DNA of 64,000 bases, taken from the NCBI RefSeq assembly GCF_003008575.1, contig NZ_CP027667.1:3434001-3498000 (forward strand), read 5' to 3'. Each line of letters begins with the position of its first letter. The first letter of the stretch is position 1. A model generated the notes under the pieces. The model made no database searches. It was not told the DNA's origin and was given only the letters and a program-made list of their open reading frames with translations. This document shows positions 39,723-48,605 of the stretch, piece by piece. This DNA comes from Melaminivora suipulveris. GTDB lineage: Bacteria; Pseudomonadota; Gammaproteobacteria; Burkholderiales; Burkholderiaceae_C. A program made the translations under genes and the position numbers.

Positions 39723-41007
39723 GCTGCAGGGCGGCGCCGCCCTGCAGCCCGGTGCGCAGGGCTGGTGGGCATTGCGCTTCACGCCGCGCGTGGCGTTGCT
39801 GGAGGAAGCCCTGCTGCTGGAGGTAGCGGGCACCGAGCGCCTGTGGGGCGGGCCGGCGGCTCTACGCGAGCGCCTGCGTGAACAGGCGCCGGCGCACCGG
39901 CAGCCGCGCTTTTGGGCCGAGGGCGCGACCGCCTGGCAGGCACTGGCGCTGCTGCGCCTGCAGTGCGCCGACCGGCCGCCGCCGCGCCGCCTGCCGCACG
40001 ACCTGCCCATGGACACCCTCAGCGCGCTGCGTCCGCACGCGCAGGCGCTGGAGCACCTGGGCTGCCGCACCTGGGCCGACGTGCGTGCGCTGCCGCGCGC
40101 CGGTCTGGCGCGGCGCCTGGGCGCGCCCTGCCTGGTGGCGCTGGACCGCGCCTGGCACGAGTGCGGCCAGCCGCTGCCGTGGATCACGCTGCCCGAGCAT
40201 TTCTCGCTCGAAGTCGAATTGCCGGCGCTGGCCGAATCGGCCCAGGCGCTGCTGTGGACCGGCCAGCGCCTGCTGGACGCCCTGCAGGCCTGGCTGCGCG
40301 CGCGCCAGCGCGGCGTGCTGGCGCTGGAGCTGGCCTGGCACCACGACCTGCGCCGGATCGACGGCCAGCCGCTGCCGCCATGGCAGGCGCTTGAACTGCG
40401 CACCGCCGAGCCGCTGCAGGGCACGCAGCACCTGCGCCGCCTGCTGTCCGAGCGCCTGGCGCACCAGCGCCTGGCCGCGCCCGTGGACCGGCTGGCGCTG
40501 CGCAGCCTGCAGACAGCGCCGCTGGCGCCCGCCAGCCACGGGCTGCTGTCACCCGGCGCGGGCAAAGCGGGCGAGGAGGGCGAGCCCTGGCACCAGTTGC
40601 TGGAGCGCCTGTCGGCCCGCCTGGGCGCCCAATGCCTGCGCTCGCCCGCCCTGCACGACGACCACCGGCCCGAGCGCATGCAGCGCTGGCAGCCGGCCCT
40701 GGCGCCAGCCGCGCCGTCCCGGACGGCGCCGGACGGCCGCGCCGCTCTGTGGCCGGCCTGGCTGGTGCGCCCGCCCAGGCCGCTGGACCTGCGCAGCGAT
40801 CGCCCTTGCCTGCATGGCCAGCCGCTGGCGCTGCTGGCCGGCCCCGAGCGGCTGGAGTCCGGCTGGTGGGAGCCGCCCGGCGCCGCCGACGGGCAGGGCC
40901 TGGCGCGGCGCGACTATTTCGTGGCGCACAACGCGGCCGCCGGCTGGGTCTGGATCTTTCGCGACCGCGCCAGCGGCGACTGGTTTTTGCACGGGGTGTA
41001 CGCATGA
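39688..41007 (+). CDS. imuB: ImuB, Y-family-like mutasome protein
   Basis: A 439-residue DinB-like protein that acts as the adaptor between the beta clamp and DnaE2. The Y-family fold is recognisable (LEVAGTERLWGGPAALRERL and GCRTWADVRALPRAGLARRL), but the acidic catalytic residues of active Y-family polymerases are not in place, as expected. Its N-terminus is shorter than in some relatives, which usually start WLALHLPxL; here the start is MRWLAWLPPP. The stop overlaps the dnaE2 start (ATGA). Confidence 0.92.
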   Translation: MRWLAWLPPPIELQGGAALQPGAQGWWALRFTPRVALLEEALLLEVAGTERLWGGPAALRERLREQAPAHRQPRFWAEGATAWQALALLRLQCADRPPPRRLPHDLPMDTLSALRPHAQALEHLGCRTWADVRALPRAGLARRLGAPCLVALDRAWHECGQPLPWITLPEHFSLEVELPALAESAQALLWTGQRLLDALQAWLRARQRGVLALELAWHHDLRRIDGQPLPPWQALELRTAEPLQGTQHLRRLLSERLAHQRLAAPVDRLALRSLQTAPLAPASHGLLSPGAGKAGEEGEPWHQLLERLSARLGAQCLRSPALHDDHRPERMQRWQPALAPAAPSRTAPDGRAALWPAWLVRPPRPLDLRSDRPCLHGQPLALLAGPERLESGWWEPPGAADGQGLARRDYFVAHNAAAGWVWIFRDRASGDWFLHGVYA

Positions 41008-44000
41008 CGGCCGCCGCTGCGCTGCCCGGCTACGCCGAGCTGCATGCCTTGAGCTGTTTTTCCTTCCAGCGCGGCGCCTCGCATCCGCATGAGCTGGTCG
41101 AGCGCGCCCATGCCCTGGGTTACCGTGCCCTGGCGCTGACCGACGAATGCTCCGTCGCCGGCGTGGTGCGCGCCGATGAGGCGGCGCGCGAGCTGGGCCT
41201 GCAGCTGATCCTGGGCAGCGAGTTCTGCTGGGGCGAGCTGCGCATCGTCGCCCTGGCGCGCGACGCCCAGGGCTGGGGCGATCTGTGCGAGTTCATCACC
41301 GCCGCCCGCGCGCGCGGCCCGCACAAGGGCGGCTATCTGGTGGACCATCAATCGCCCTGGGCGCTGCTGCGCGGCGGGTGCGAGGTGCTGCTCGCCCCCC
41401 GTCGCGAGGCATTCGATGGCGCTATGGATTTAATAGCTATAAACCGTTGTTTGACGGCGGCTCATGCCCTTTTTGACCCAAAACAATGCTGGCTGGCCGT
41501 GGAATTGCACCTGGCCGCCGACGATGCGCTGTGGCTGCAGACGCTGGCGCAGGCCGGCGCGCAGCTCGGCCTGCCGCTGGTGGCCGCGGGCGACGTGCAT
41601 CTGCACGTGCGCAGCCGCAAGCCGCTGCACGACGTGATGACCGCCGTGCGCCTGGGCCGCGGCGTGGCCGAGTGCGGGCGCGAGCTGCAGCCGCACGCCG
41701 AACGCCACCTGCGCGCGCGCAGCCAGTTGGCCGGCCTGTACCCGGCGCCGCTGCTGGCGGCCACGCTCACCATTGCCGCGCGCTGCGGCTTCAGCCTGCG
41801 CGAGATCCGCTACCGCTATCCGCGCGAGAGCGTGCTGCCCGGCATGGACGCCGCGCAGACCCTGGCCTGGCTGACCTGGGAGGGCGCCCGCGCGCGTTAT
41901 CCGCAGGGCGTGCCGCAGGCCGTGCGCGAGCGCATCGCGCACGAGCTGGCGCTGATCTCCGAGTGCGGCTACGAGATGTACTTCCTCACCGTGCACGACA
42001 TCGTGCGCTACGCGCGCAGCCAGGGCATCCTGTGCCAGGGGCGCGGCTCGGCGGCCAACTCGGCGGTGTGCTTCGTGCTGGGCATCACGGCGGTCGATCC
42101 GGCGCAGTCGCATCTGTTGTTCGAGCGCTTCATCAGCAGGGAGCGCGGCGAGCCACCCGACATCGACGTGGACTTCGAGCACGACCGGCGCGAGACCGTC
42201 ATCCAGTACCTGTACACCCGCTACGGCCGCGAGCGCGCGGCGCTGACCGCCGTGGTCATCCGCTGGCGCACGCGCAGCGCGCTGCGCGACAGCGGCAAGG
42301 CGCTGGGCCTGCCGGCACGGCTGATCGACGCCTTCGCCAAGGACCACCACTGGTTCGACGACCTGCGCGCTGCTGAGCATCTGCTGGCGCTGGCTGCCGA
42401 GCTGGGCGAGACCATCACCGACCGCCAGGCAGATCTGTGGCTGACGCTGGCCGGCCAGCTGCGCGGCATGCCGCGCCACCTGAGCCAGCACGTCGGCGGC
42501 TTCGTGCTGACCGAGGACAGGCTGACGCGCCTGGTGCCGGTGGAGCCTGCCGCCATGGACGGGCGCTCCATCATCCAGTGGGACAAGGACGATCTGGACG
42601 CCATGGGCCTGCTCAAGGTGGACGTGCTGGCTTTAGGCATGCTCAGCGCGCTGCGCCGCTGCCTGGAGGCGCGCGCCGCGCTGCGCGGCGCCGCCTGGGG
42701 CCTGGCCGACATCCCGCAGGAGGACGCCGCCACCTACGCCATGGCCTGCGCGGCCGACACCGTGGGCGTGTTCCAGATCGAGAGCCGCGCGCAGATGGGC
42801 ATGCTGCCGCGCCTGCAGCCGCGCACCTTCTACGACCTGGTGGTGCAGGTGGCCATCGTGCGCCCAGGGCCGATCCAGGGCGGCATGGTCCACCCCTACC
42901 TGCGCGCGCGCCAGCGCCAGCGCGAACTGGCGCGCGCCGGCCACGCCGGGCCGTACCCGGCGGAGTTCCCGCAACTGGCCCACATCCTCGGGCGCACGCT
43001 GGGCGTGCCGATCTTCCAGGAGCAGGTCATGCAGGTCGCCGTCGACGCGGCCGGCTTCACGCCGGGCCAGGCCGACGGCCTGCGCCGCTCCATGGCCGCG
43101 TGGCGGCGCAAGGGGGGCGTGCACGCCTACGAGCAGCAACTCAAGGACGGCCTGGCGCAGCGCGGCTATCCGCCGGATTTTGCCGAGCAGCTGTTCCAGC
43201 AGATTCTGGGTTTTGGCGAATACGGCTTTCCCGAAAGCCACGCCGCCAGCTTCGCCCTGCTGGTCTACGCCAGCGCCTGGCTCAAGCGGCACGAGCCGGC
43301 GTGCTTTCTGGCGGCGCTGCTGAACGCCCAGCCCATGGGTTTTTATCCGCCCGCGCAACTGGTGCAGGACGCGCGCCGCCACGGCGTGCGCGTGCTGCCC
43401 GTCGACGTGACGGTCAGCGAGGTGGATTGCACGCTGGAGCCGCCGCTGGAGCCGCTGCCCAACGTGGAGCAGCCCCAGCCCGCCGTGCGCCTGGGCCTGC
43501 GCCTGGTGGCGCAGCTGTCGCAGTCCGGCGCCGCGCGGCTGGTGCGCGAGCGCGCGCACGGCGGTCCCTTTACCGGCACCGAAGACCTGGCGCTGCGCGC
43601 GCAACTGACGCGCGGCGACCTGCAAGCGCTGGCCGCCGCCGATGCGCTGCGCGCCCTGTCGGGCCACCGGCGCCAGCAAATGTGGGACGCGGCGGCGCAG
43701 CTGCCGGCCACCGCGCTGCTGCGCGCCGCCCCCGTGGGCGAAGCGCGCCTGGAGCTGCCCGCCGCGCCCGAGGGCGAGGACATCACCTTCGACTACGCCG
43801 CCACCGGCCTCACCCTGCGACGCCACCCGCTGGCGCTGCTGCGCGGGCGCCTGGCGCGCCTGCGCGTGCGCACGGCGCTGCAACTGCACGCCACGCAGGA
43901 TGGCCGCCAGGTGCGCGCCTGCGGCATCGTCACCGTCCGCCAGCGCCCAGGCTCGGCCGGCGGCACCATGTTCGTCACGCTGGAAGACGAGACCGGCCCG

Positions 44001-44213
44001 GTCAACGTCATCGTCTGGCCCCAGGTCATCGAACGCTGGCGCGAGCCACTGCTGCGCGCGCGGCTGCTGGCCGTGCAGGGACGCTGGCAGCGCCACGTCG
44101 AGCCGGATTCGGGCACGGCCGTGTGCAACCTGGTGGCGGCGCGCCTGCACGACTGCACGCCGCTTCTGGGCCGGCTGGCGCGGGCGCTGGGCGGCAGCCG
44201 CGACTTCCATTGA
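41004..44213 (+). CDS. dnaE2: Error-prone DNA polymerase DnaE2 (ImuC)
   Basis: A 1069-residue C-family polymerase that performs mutagenic translesion synthesis. Order: PHP domain (YAELHALSCFSFQRGASHP), catalytic palm with Asp386 and Asp388 (EPPDIDVDFEH), GRGSAANSAVC, fingers, then a C-terminal OB domain (VRACGIVTVRQRPGSAGGTM). Start 41004 overlaps the imuB stop. Residues about 139-161 (GAMDLIAINRCLTAAHALFD) are encoded by an AT-rich copy of the dispersed repeat, in a poorly conserved PHP-domain loop. The frame stays open through it, so the protein is probably still functional. Confidence 0.95.
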   Translation: MTAAAALPGYAELHALSCFSFQRGASHPHELVERAHALGYRALALTDECSVAGVVRADEAARELGLQLILGSEFCWGELRIVALARDAQGWGDLCEFITAARARGPHKGGYLVDHQSPWALLRGGCEVLLAPRREAFDGAMDLIAINRCLTAAHALFDPKQCWLAVELHLAADDALWLQTLAQAGAQLGLPLVAAGDVHLHVRSRKPLHDVMTAVRLGRGVAECGRELQPHAERHLRARSQLAGLYPAPLLAATLTIAARCGFSLREIRYRYPRESVLPGMDAAQTLAWLTWEGARARYPQGVPQAVRERIAHELALISECGYEMYFLTVHDIVRYARSQGILCQGRGSAANSAVCFVLGITAVDPAQSHLLFERFISRERGEPPDIDVDFEHDRRETVIQYLYTRYGRERAALTAVVIRWRTRSALRDSGKALGLPARLIDAFAKDHHWFDDLRAAEHLLALAAELGETITDRQADLWLTLAGQLRGMPRHLSQHVGGFVLTEDRLTRLVPVEPAAMDGRSIIQWDKDDLDAMGLLKVDVLALGMLSALRRCLEARAALRGAAWGLADIPQEDAATYAMACAADTVGVFQIESRAQMGMLPRLQPRTFYDLVVQVAIVRPGPIQGGMVHPYLRARQRQRELARAGHAGPYPAEFPQLAHILGRTLGVPIFQEQVMQVAVDAAGFTPGQADGLRRSMAAWRRKGGVHAYEQQLKDGLAQRGYPPDFAEQLFQQILGFGEYGFPESHAASFALLVYASAWLKRHEPACFLAALLNAQPMGFYPPAQLVQDARRHGVRVLPVDVTVSEVDCTLEPPLEPLPNVEQPQPAVRLGLRLVAQLSQSGAARLVRERAHGGPFTGTEDLALRAQLTRGDLQALAAADALRALSGHRRQQMWDAAAQLPATALLRAAPVGEARLELPAAPEGEDITFDYAATGLTLRRHPLALLRGRLARLRVRTALQLHATQDGRQVRACGIVTVRQRPGSAGGTMFVTLEDETGPVNVIVWPQVIERWREPLLRARLLAVQGRWQRHVEPDSGTAVCNLVAARLHDCTPLLGRLARALGGSRDFH
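41418..41480 (-). repeat. Dispersed repeat, copy G, inside dnaE2
   Basis: On the minus strand it reads AGCCGCCGTCAAACAACGG, then TTTATAGCTATTAAATCCATAGC, that is, the same order as the other copies. It is preceded by GGGTCAAAAAGGGC as in copy F. Its AT content stands out against the GC-rich dnaE2 gene. It keeps the frame. Confidence 0.75.
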
Positions 44214-44253
44214 GTGCATGGGGCGGCTTGCCCGCCGCACGCGCCCGAGCCGC

Positions 44254-45507
44254 TCAGGCGCCGGGCGCGGGCAGCTGGCGGCGCCAGAAGCCGGGCAGCA
44301 GGTCGGCCAGGGGGGTCGGCTCGCGCTGGAGCTGGTGGGCAATGATCGAGCTGCCGATGGTGGGCACGGGCGAGCCCGGATCCACGCGTGCGAGCTGCTG
44401 CATCCAGTAGATGTTCACGCCGCCCGCGGGGTCGGGCCGGGAATAGATCAGCGCCAGCATCTTGTGCGCCTGGGCACTGCCACGCTGCTCGGCCAGGCGG
44501 TAGAAGCGGATGGCTTCCGAGAAGTTGGCCGGCACGCCCTCGCCGCGGTGGTATTTGCGCGCCTGCGCCAGGGCCGCTGCCGCCTCGGCGCTTGCGGACG
44601 GCTCTGGCGGACGGGCGTCGCCTGCGCCGGCACGCGCCTGCAGCTCGCGCAGGTTGAAAGCCGCGGCGGGCGACTGCGCGGCGACCTGGCGGAAAAACAG
44701 CTCGGCCTGGTCCGCGCGCCCCTGGCTCACGGCGCCCATGCCCAGCTCGATCCGGGCCTGCAGATCGCCCGCCGCCGCAGCCTTCTTCAGCAGCGGCAGG
44801 TTGGACGCGGGCGGCTCCTGCGGGGTGACGCCCGGCCGCGCCACCTGCACCTGCGGCTGGCGCGACGCCAGCAGCCATGCAAGAAAATCGGCGCGCGCGG
44901 GGTGGCGCGGGCGCAGCAGCGCTATCTCGCGCTCGGCAGCGCCCGGTTTGGGCGGGCCGACGCAGCCGTCGATGTGGCACCAGGCCAGGCCGGCGTACGC
45001 CCAGGGCTCGCGCCCGAAGCGCGCCGCCTGCTCGAACCAGCGCTGCGCCTGGGCCGCGTCCTGGCGCACGCCCGCCCCGTGCAAATAGACCAGGCCGAGC
45101 TGCCACGCCGCCTGCGCCGACGCCACCGTGCTGCCGATGGGCTGCGCCGCCCGCACCAGCCGCTGCAGCTCGCGGTCGATGGCCTGCTGCCGTTGCGTAT
45201 CCGCCGGCCTCAGCGCCGCGTGGCCCACGGTGGCCGCGTCGATCGTGGGCGCATCGTTGGCCGGCCGCCCCTGCATGGGCGCCGTCCCAGGCGCCGGCGC
45301 CTCGATGGTGGGCGTGGCGACGCTGCGCCGCTCCATGCGCGCCGGGGCAGGGGGCGGCAGCTCCAGTTGCGCCACCACGATCGCCCTGGGCCGGGCTTCG
45401 GCCGCCACCGGTTGCAGGTCGGGCGCCAGAGCGGCCAGCAGTGCCGGTGCAAGGCCCAGGAGCGACCTGCGCCGCAACGCCGCCGGGCGCCGCAATGCGT
45501 TGTGCAT
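44254..45507 (-). CDS. Sel1-repeat exported protein
   Basis: A 417-residue protein with an N-terminal signal-like segment preceded by RRRSLLGLAPALLAAL, which could be a Tat-type leader. Sel1/TPR-like repeats occur at about 145-195 (AWQLGLVYLHGAGVRQDAAQ), 230-300 and 315-390 (AQARKYHRGEGVPANFSEAI). Such repeats scaffold protein complexes. It is the last gene of a minus-strand set with a CsgG-like lipoprotein, so it may assist assembly or secretion. The 112-bp gap to the lipoprotein gene has no terminator. Confidence 0.8.
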   Translation of the reverse strand: MHNALRRPAALRRRSLLGLAPALLAALAPDLQPVAAEARPRAIVVAQLELPPPAPARMERRSVATPTIEAPAPGTAPMQGRPANDAPTIDAATVGHAALRPADTQRQQAIDRELQRLVRAAQPIGSTVASAQAAWQLGLVYLHGAGVRQDAAQAQRWFEQAARFGREPWAYAGLAWCHIDGCVGPPKPGAAEREIALLRPRHPARADFLAWLLASRQPQVQVARPGVTPQEPPASNLPLLKKAAAAGDLQARIELGMGAVSQGRADQAELFFRQVAAQSPAAAFNLRELQARAGAGDARPPEPSASAEAAAALAQARKYHRGEGVPANFSEAIRFYRLAEQRGSAQAHKMLALIYSRPDPAGGVNIYWMQQLARVDPGSPVPTIGSSIIAHQLQREPTPLADLLPGFWRRQLPAPGA

Positions 45508-45619
45508 GATGCTTCAGGGCCCTGGGTTGGAGGTTGGTTGAAGAAGGGCGGGGCGGGTGGGCGGCGGTGCATGGCGCCGGTGTCGGGGCGATGGGTGCAC
45601 GGCTTTTCCAGTCAGGACG

Positions 45620-47302
45620 CTACTGGCGCTGCGCTGGCGCGCCGCCGTTGGCCTGGGCCGCCTTTCGCGGCCCGACCGTCCACTGCACGCTCTGCGTCAC
45701 CAGCCCCTCGGGCCCGGCGACCTCGGCGAAGCGCTCGCGCAACTCGTCCAGCGTGCGCACCGCCGGCATCCGCGCCAGCGGCGGGGTGCGCATCTGCGGC
45801 GCCATCTTGTGCAGCGCCTCCTCGGTGGTGGCCAGGCACATCACGGCCTCGGTTCCAGGGCGGCCGGCATCCAGGATGAAACCCGGATTGGGCGCCATCC
45901 AGTCGGGAATCCGGATCGCCTGATTGGCCGACACCAGCGTGTGCGGCTGCAGCAAATTGGGCAGCAGGCGCATGATGGCGCCAGCGGAATCGGCGAAGTA
46001 GCAGTACAGGTGCGAGGCGCGCGAGATGGTGGACGACAGGAAGATCTGCTCGCCTTCGTCAAAGGCCGGCCGCTCCCCGGCTGGCTGGGGGTTTTCGATC
46101 TGCAGGTCGATGGCCCAGCGCGCGGGTTTGGGCGGGCTCGGCCGCGCCGCCCTGGGGTCATCGCCCGCGGCAGCCGCCACGACGGGCTGCAAGTCGGCGC
46201 CATTCCAGCCCATGCGGGCCAGCGAGCCGTCTTCCGCCAGGCTGACGAAGTTGCCCAGCGCTGCCTCGTAGGTCGGGAAGTCGACCGTGCCGCTGACGGG
46301 AATGCCCCGATCCGCCTGAAACCTGGCCAGGGCGTCGCGCATGTCGGGATGGGCCACGCCCAGCTCGCCGCTGGCCGCGGGCAGGTAGCCCTGGCTGATC
46401 AGCGACGAGCGCAGCAGCTGGAACTGCCCCCCCGAGCCGCTCTCCACATACCACTCGCGCATCTGGCGCTGGAACTGCGGATGGCTCTGGTCCAGCGTCA
46501 GGCACTGCCAGTAGGGAACGCGCGCCCACTTGCCCACCAGTTCGATCATGGCCAGGTCCACCAGCGTGCGCAGCGCCGCGCCGGTGCCGACGGCGTAGTC
46601 GCGCCCGACGTTGAAGCGCACGCCGTAGCTGCCGATGCGCCCGCCGAGGTCCACGCCCTGGCCCCCGCTGCCGATCACCACTTCGTTGGCCGAGTCCAGG
46701 CCCGGGATGATGGTGCGGGTGCGAAAGTCGCCCAGATGCACTTCCAGCGCCACCACGGTGGCGTTGCGGCTGCGGCTGTAGCCCAGGTCCACGCGCGTGC
46801 CCGAGACGCCGGTGTCGAAGGTGTTGTTGATCACGCCCTGGTCCACGAAGGCGATGGCGCCCGAGACGTACAGCGCAGGGCGCTGCAGCTGCATCTGGTT
46901 GTTGTTCAGCAAGATGGTGGTCAGGTTTTGCACCGTGTCCTGGCGCGCGATGTCCACCTCGAAGTCGACGAAGCGAAACGCATTGCTGATGCGCGACATC
47001 TGCGACAGCGCCGTGATCACCATCTCCTTGGTGGCCGCTGGCACCTTGCCGGAGAAATCGACGAACTGCTTGCTGGTGATGAGCGTGGTGGGCAGCTCGG
47101 CGGCGCGCAGCATCTGGTCCATGCACATCAGGGACTGCGAGAAGCTGGAGACGGAGCGCACCGGCCGCACCACGGGCCGGTCGGCGACCGAGGCCGCCTC
47201 CTGGTAGGCGGCGTCCTTGCGCGCGTCCATCGGGGTGGCGCAGCCTGCCATCGCTGCCGCGACGGCCAGCGCGGCCAGCCAGCCGCCGGCTGGCCGGCGC
47301 AT
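45620..47302 (-). CDS. CsgG-like outer-membrane lipoprotein with peptidoglycan-binding and DUF4384-like domains
   Basis: A 560-residue lipoprotein (Cys21 after AAAMAG). Residues about 55-267 resemble CsgG/HfaB secretion pores: SGAIAFVDQGVIN, and near the end GTGAALRTLVDLAMIELVGK. About 295-350 resembles PG_binding_1 (DALARFQADRGIPVSGTVD), and about 396-495 resembles DUF4384 (ASHLYCYFADSAGAIMRLLPN). This is an unusual fusion. The start follows the short exported gene without its own ribosome site. By analogy it would form the export channel for the secreted repeat protein encoded upstream; this is inference. Confidence 0.85.
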   Translation of the reverse strand: MRRPAGGWLAALAVAAAMAGCATPMDARKDAAYQEAASVADRPVVRPVRSVSSFSQSLMCMDQMLRAAELPTTLITSKQFVDFSGKVPAATKEMVITALSQMSRISNAFRFVDFEVDIARQDTVQNLTTILLNNNQMQLQRPALYVSGAIAFVDQGVINNTFDTGVSGTRVDLGYSRSRNATVVALEVHLGDFRTRTIIPGLDSANEVVIGSGGQGVDLGGRIGSYGVRFNVGRDYAVGTGAALRTLVDLAMIELVGKWARVPYWQCLTLDQSHPQFQRQMREWYVESGSGGQFQLLRSSLISQGYLPAASGELGVAHPDMRDALARFQADRGIPVSGTVDFPTYEAALGNFVSLAEDGSLARMGWNGADLQPVVAAAAGDDPRAARPSPPKPARWAIDLQIENPQPAGERPAFDEGEQIFLSSTISRASHLYCYFADSAGAIMRLLPNLLQPHTLVSANQAIRIPDWMAPNPGFILDAGRPGTEAVMCLATTEEALHKMAPQMRTPPLARMPAVRTLDELRERFAEVAGPEGLVTQSVQWTVGPRKAAQANGGAPAQRQ

Positions 47303-47303
47303 G

Positions 47304-47516
47304 CCGGTGGGCGCGCCGCGCAGTGGTCGCGGTGATGTTGCAAAGCTCCCGGCGCTGGACCAGCGCGTATGACCCCGCCGGGCGCGGAGTCGGCAACTGC
47401 AGGTAGTTGACCCTGCTGTTGACGATCACCGGGTCCTCGCCAGGCGCGGCCGGGGCCAGGCCGGCAACTGCCAGGCCCGCCACCAGAGACAAAACCTCCA
47501 ACGTCCTGGACTTCAT
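47304..47516 (-). CDS. Short exported protein, 3' end unresolved
   Basis: A strong ribosome site (AAAGGAGG, 6 nt before ATG) and a signal peptide (MKSRTLEVLSLVAGLAVAGL, cleavage near LAPAAPG) support translation from 47516. The mature start is EDPVIVNSRVNYLQLPTPRP. After about 60 residues (YALVQRRELCNI) the frame becomes Arg-rich and has no stop until 46158, running antiparallel in sense over the lipoprotein gene. The true end is therefore unclear: a frameshift or long overlap. I list only the supported 5' part. A role as a minor fibre or chaperone component is speculation. Confidence 0.5.
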
Positions 47517-47541
47517 GGCGATCCTCCTTTCAAGCGTCAGA

Positions 47542-47571
47542 GAAAACCTGGCTGCCCATGGGCAGCCAGGT
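47542..47571 (-). terminator. Hairpin between the repeat-protein gene and the export genes
   Basis: ACCTGGCTGCC, loop CATG, GGCAGCCAGGT form a perfect 11-bp stem; on the minus strand TTTTCTC follows. It lies 9 bp after the repeat-protein stop and 25 bp before the next start, so partial termination would keep the export genes at a lower level than the fibre protein. Confidence 0.85.
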
Positions 47572-47579
47572 ATTGCCGG

Positions 47580-48605
47580 TCAATTGCTGGAAGCGGTGTT
47601 CCAGCAGTAGCCGGTGGGGCAGTCGGGGAGCTTGAACTTGGGCGGATCGCAGGCATCGTTGGAGGCCAGGTTCTGCACGGCGACGCTCTTGCCGCCATTG
47701 GCCCAGTTCATGACCGTGCCATTGACGGTGGTCATCTGCGTGGAGCTGCCGGCAATGGTCACGTCGCCAAAGTTCGACGACAGGTTCTGGAACGCCTGCG
47801 AGCCGACCCCATTGGCCTTGTTGGTCACCGTGCCGTTGGTGCCAGCCACGGTCTGCGTGGAGCTTCCTCCGTGCGCGATCTTGGTGCCGTCATAGTTGCT
47901 GGCGAGGTTTTGCACCGCCGTGGTCTTGGCGCCGCTGGCCGTATTCGACACGGTGGTGCCGGTCAGGCTGACGCTTTGCTTGCTCTTGCCGTCCACCGTC
48001 ACCTTGCCGGTGTTGCTGGCCAGGGCTTGCACCGCGATGGCGCCGGCGCCGGTGGCTTCGTTGGACACCGTGCTTCGGGTCAGGGAAGACTCCTGCTCGC
48101 TGTTTCCCGTGACCGAGACGTTGCCCACGTTGCTCGACACGTTCTGCATCGCGCGCGCCACCTTGTCGCAATCGACACCATGGCAGTTGGTGCTGCCGCT
48201 GCCATTGGCGACGTTGGATAGCGTGCCTCCGGTCATCGCGGTGGTCTGCTTGGACTTGCCGCCGTTGGTCATGCTGAAGTCGCCGTAGTTGGACGAGACG
48301 TTCTGCACGGCGATGTCGCCTGCGTTTTTGGCGTGGTTTTCAACCTCGGCTTTGCTGGAAAGGGTGGTTTCCTGGGTGGACTTGGTGTTGCTCGCGATGT
48401 TGATGTTCCCCCGGTTGCTCGACAGATCCTGGATGGCGGTGGCGTTGGCGTCCGCCCGGTTGTTGGCCTGCGAGCCGGAGTTCACCGTCACGGTCTGGCT
48501 GGAGGTTCCCGAGATGGAGATCTTGGGACTCGTGGCCAGCGTCGGCTGGGCGAATGCCGTTGCTGAAGCGATGGCGCTCAGCGCGAAGAAGGCAAGCGAT
48601 TTCAT
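47580..48605 (-). CDS. Secreted repeat protein, candidate curli-like fibre or adhesin
   Basis: A 341-residue protein with a signal peptide (MKSLAFFALSAIASATAFAQ) and GGAG before the ATG. The mature part consists of about six degenerate repeats of 38-45 residues with consensus AxQNLSSNxGxVxIxGxSxQ, then NGTVxNxANG, plus partial units at both ends. It is rich in Asn, Ser, Thr, Gly and Val. Five Cys occur: two in an insertion (NCHGVDCDK) and three in the tail (DACDPPKFKLPDCPTGYCW). Repeats with alternating hydrophobic and Ser/Thr/Asn/Gln residues suggest a beta-solenoid or amyloid strand stack. The adjacent CsgG-like gene supports export as a surface fibre. Confidence 0.85.
   Translation of the reverse strand: MKSLAFFALSAIASATAFAQPTLATSPKISISGTSSQTVTVNSGSQANNRADANATAIQDLSSNRGNINIASNTKSTQETTLSSKAEVENHAKNAGDIAVQNVSSNYGDFSMTNGGKSKQTTAMTGGTLSNVANGSGSTNCHGVDCDKVARAMQNVSSNVGNVSVTGNSEQESSLTRSTVSNEATGAGAIAVQALASNTGKVTVDGKSKQSVSLTGTTVSNTASGAKTTAVQNLASNYDGTKIAHGGSSTQTVAGTNGTVTNKANGVGSQAFQNLSSNFGDVTIAGSSTQMTTVNGTVMNWANGGKSVAVQNLASNDACDPPKFKLPDCPTGYCWNTASSN

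Noticed and set aside
39688..41007. imuB as an active DNA polymerase IV
   Set aside because: The acidic catalytic residues of active Y-family enzymes are not in place, and the context is the imuA-imuB-dnaE2 cassette, where ImuB is an adaptor.
46158..47516. 452-codon minus-strand frame starting with a good signal peptide
   Set aside because: Only the first about 60 residues look coding; the rest is an Arg-rich shadow of the lipoprotein gene in another frame. I kept the 5' part as a separate, uncertain feature.
47580..48605. CRISPR-like or tandem DNA repeat array
   Set aside because: The repeats are at protein level and degenerate in DNA, with variable spacing and an open frame; this is a repeat protein, not a CRISPR array. 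No CRISPR array or cas gene was seen in the window.
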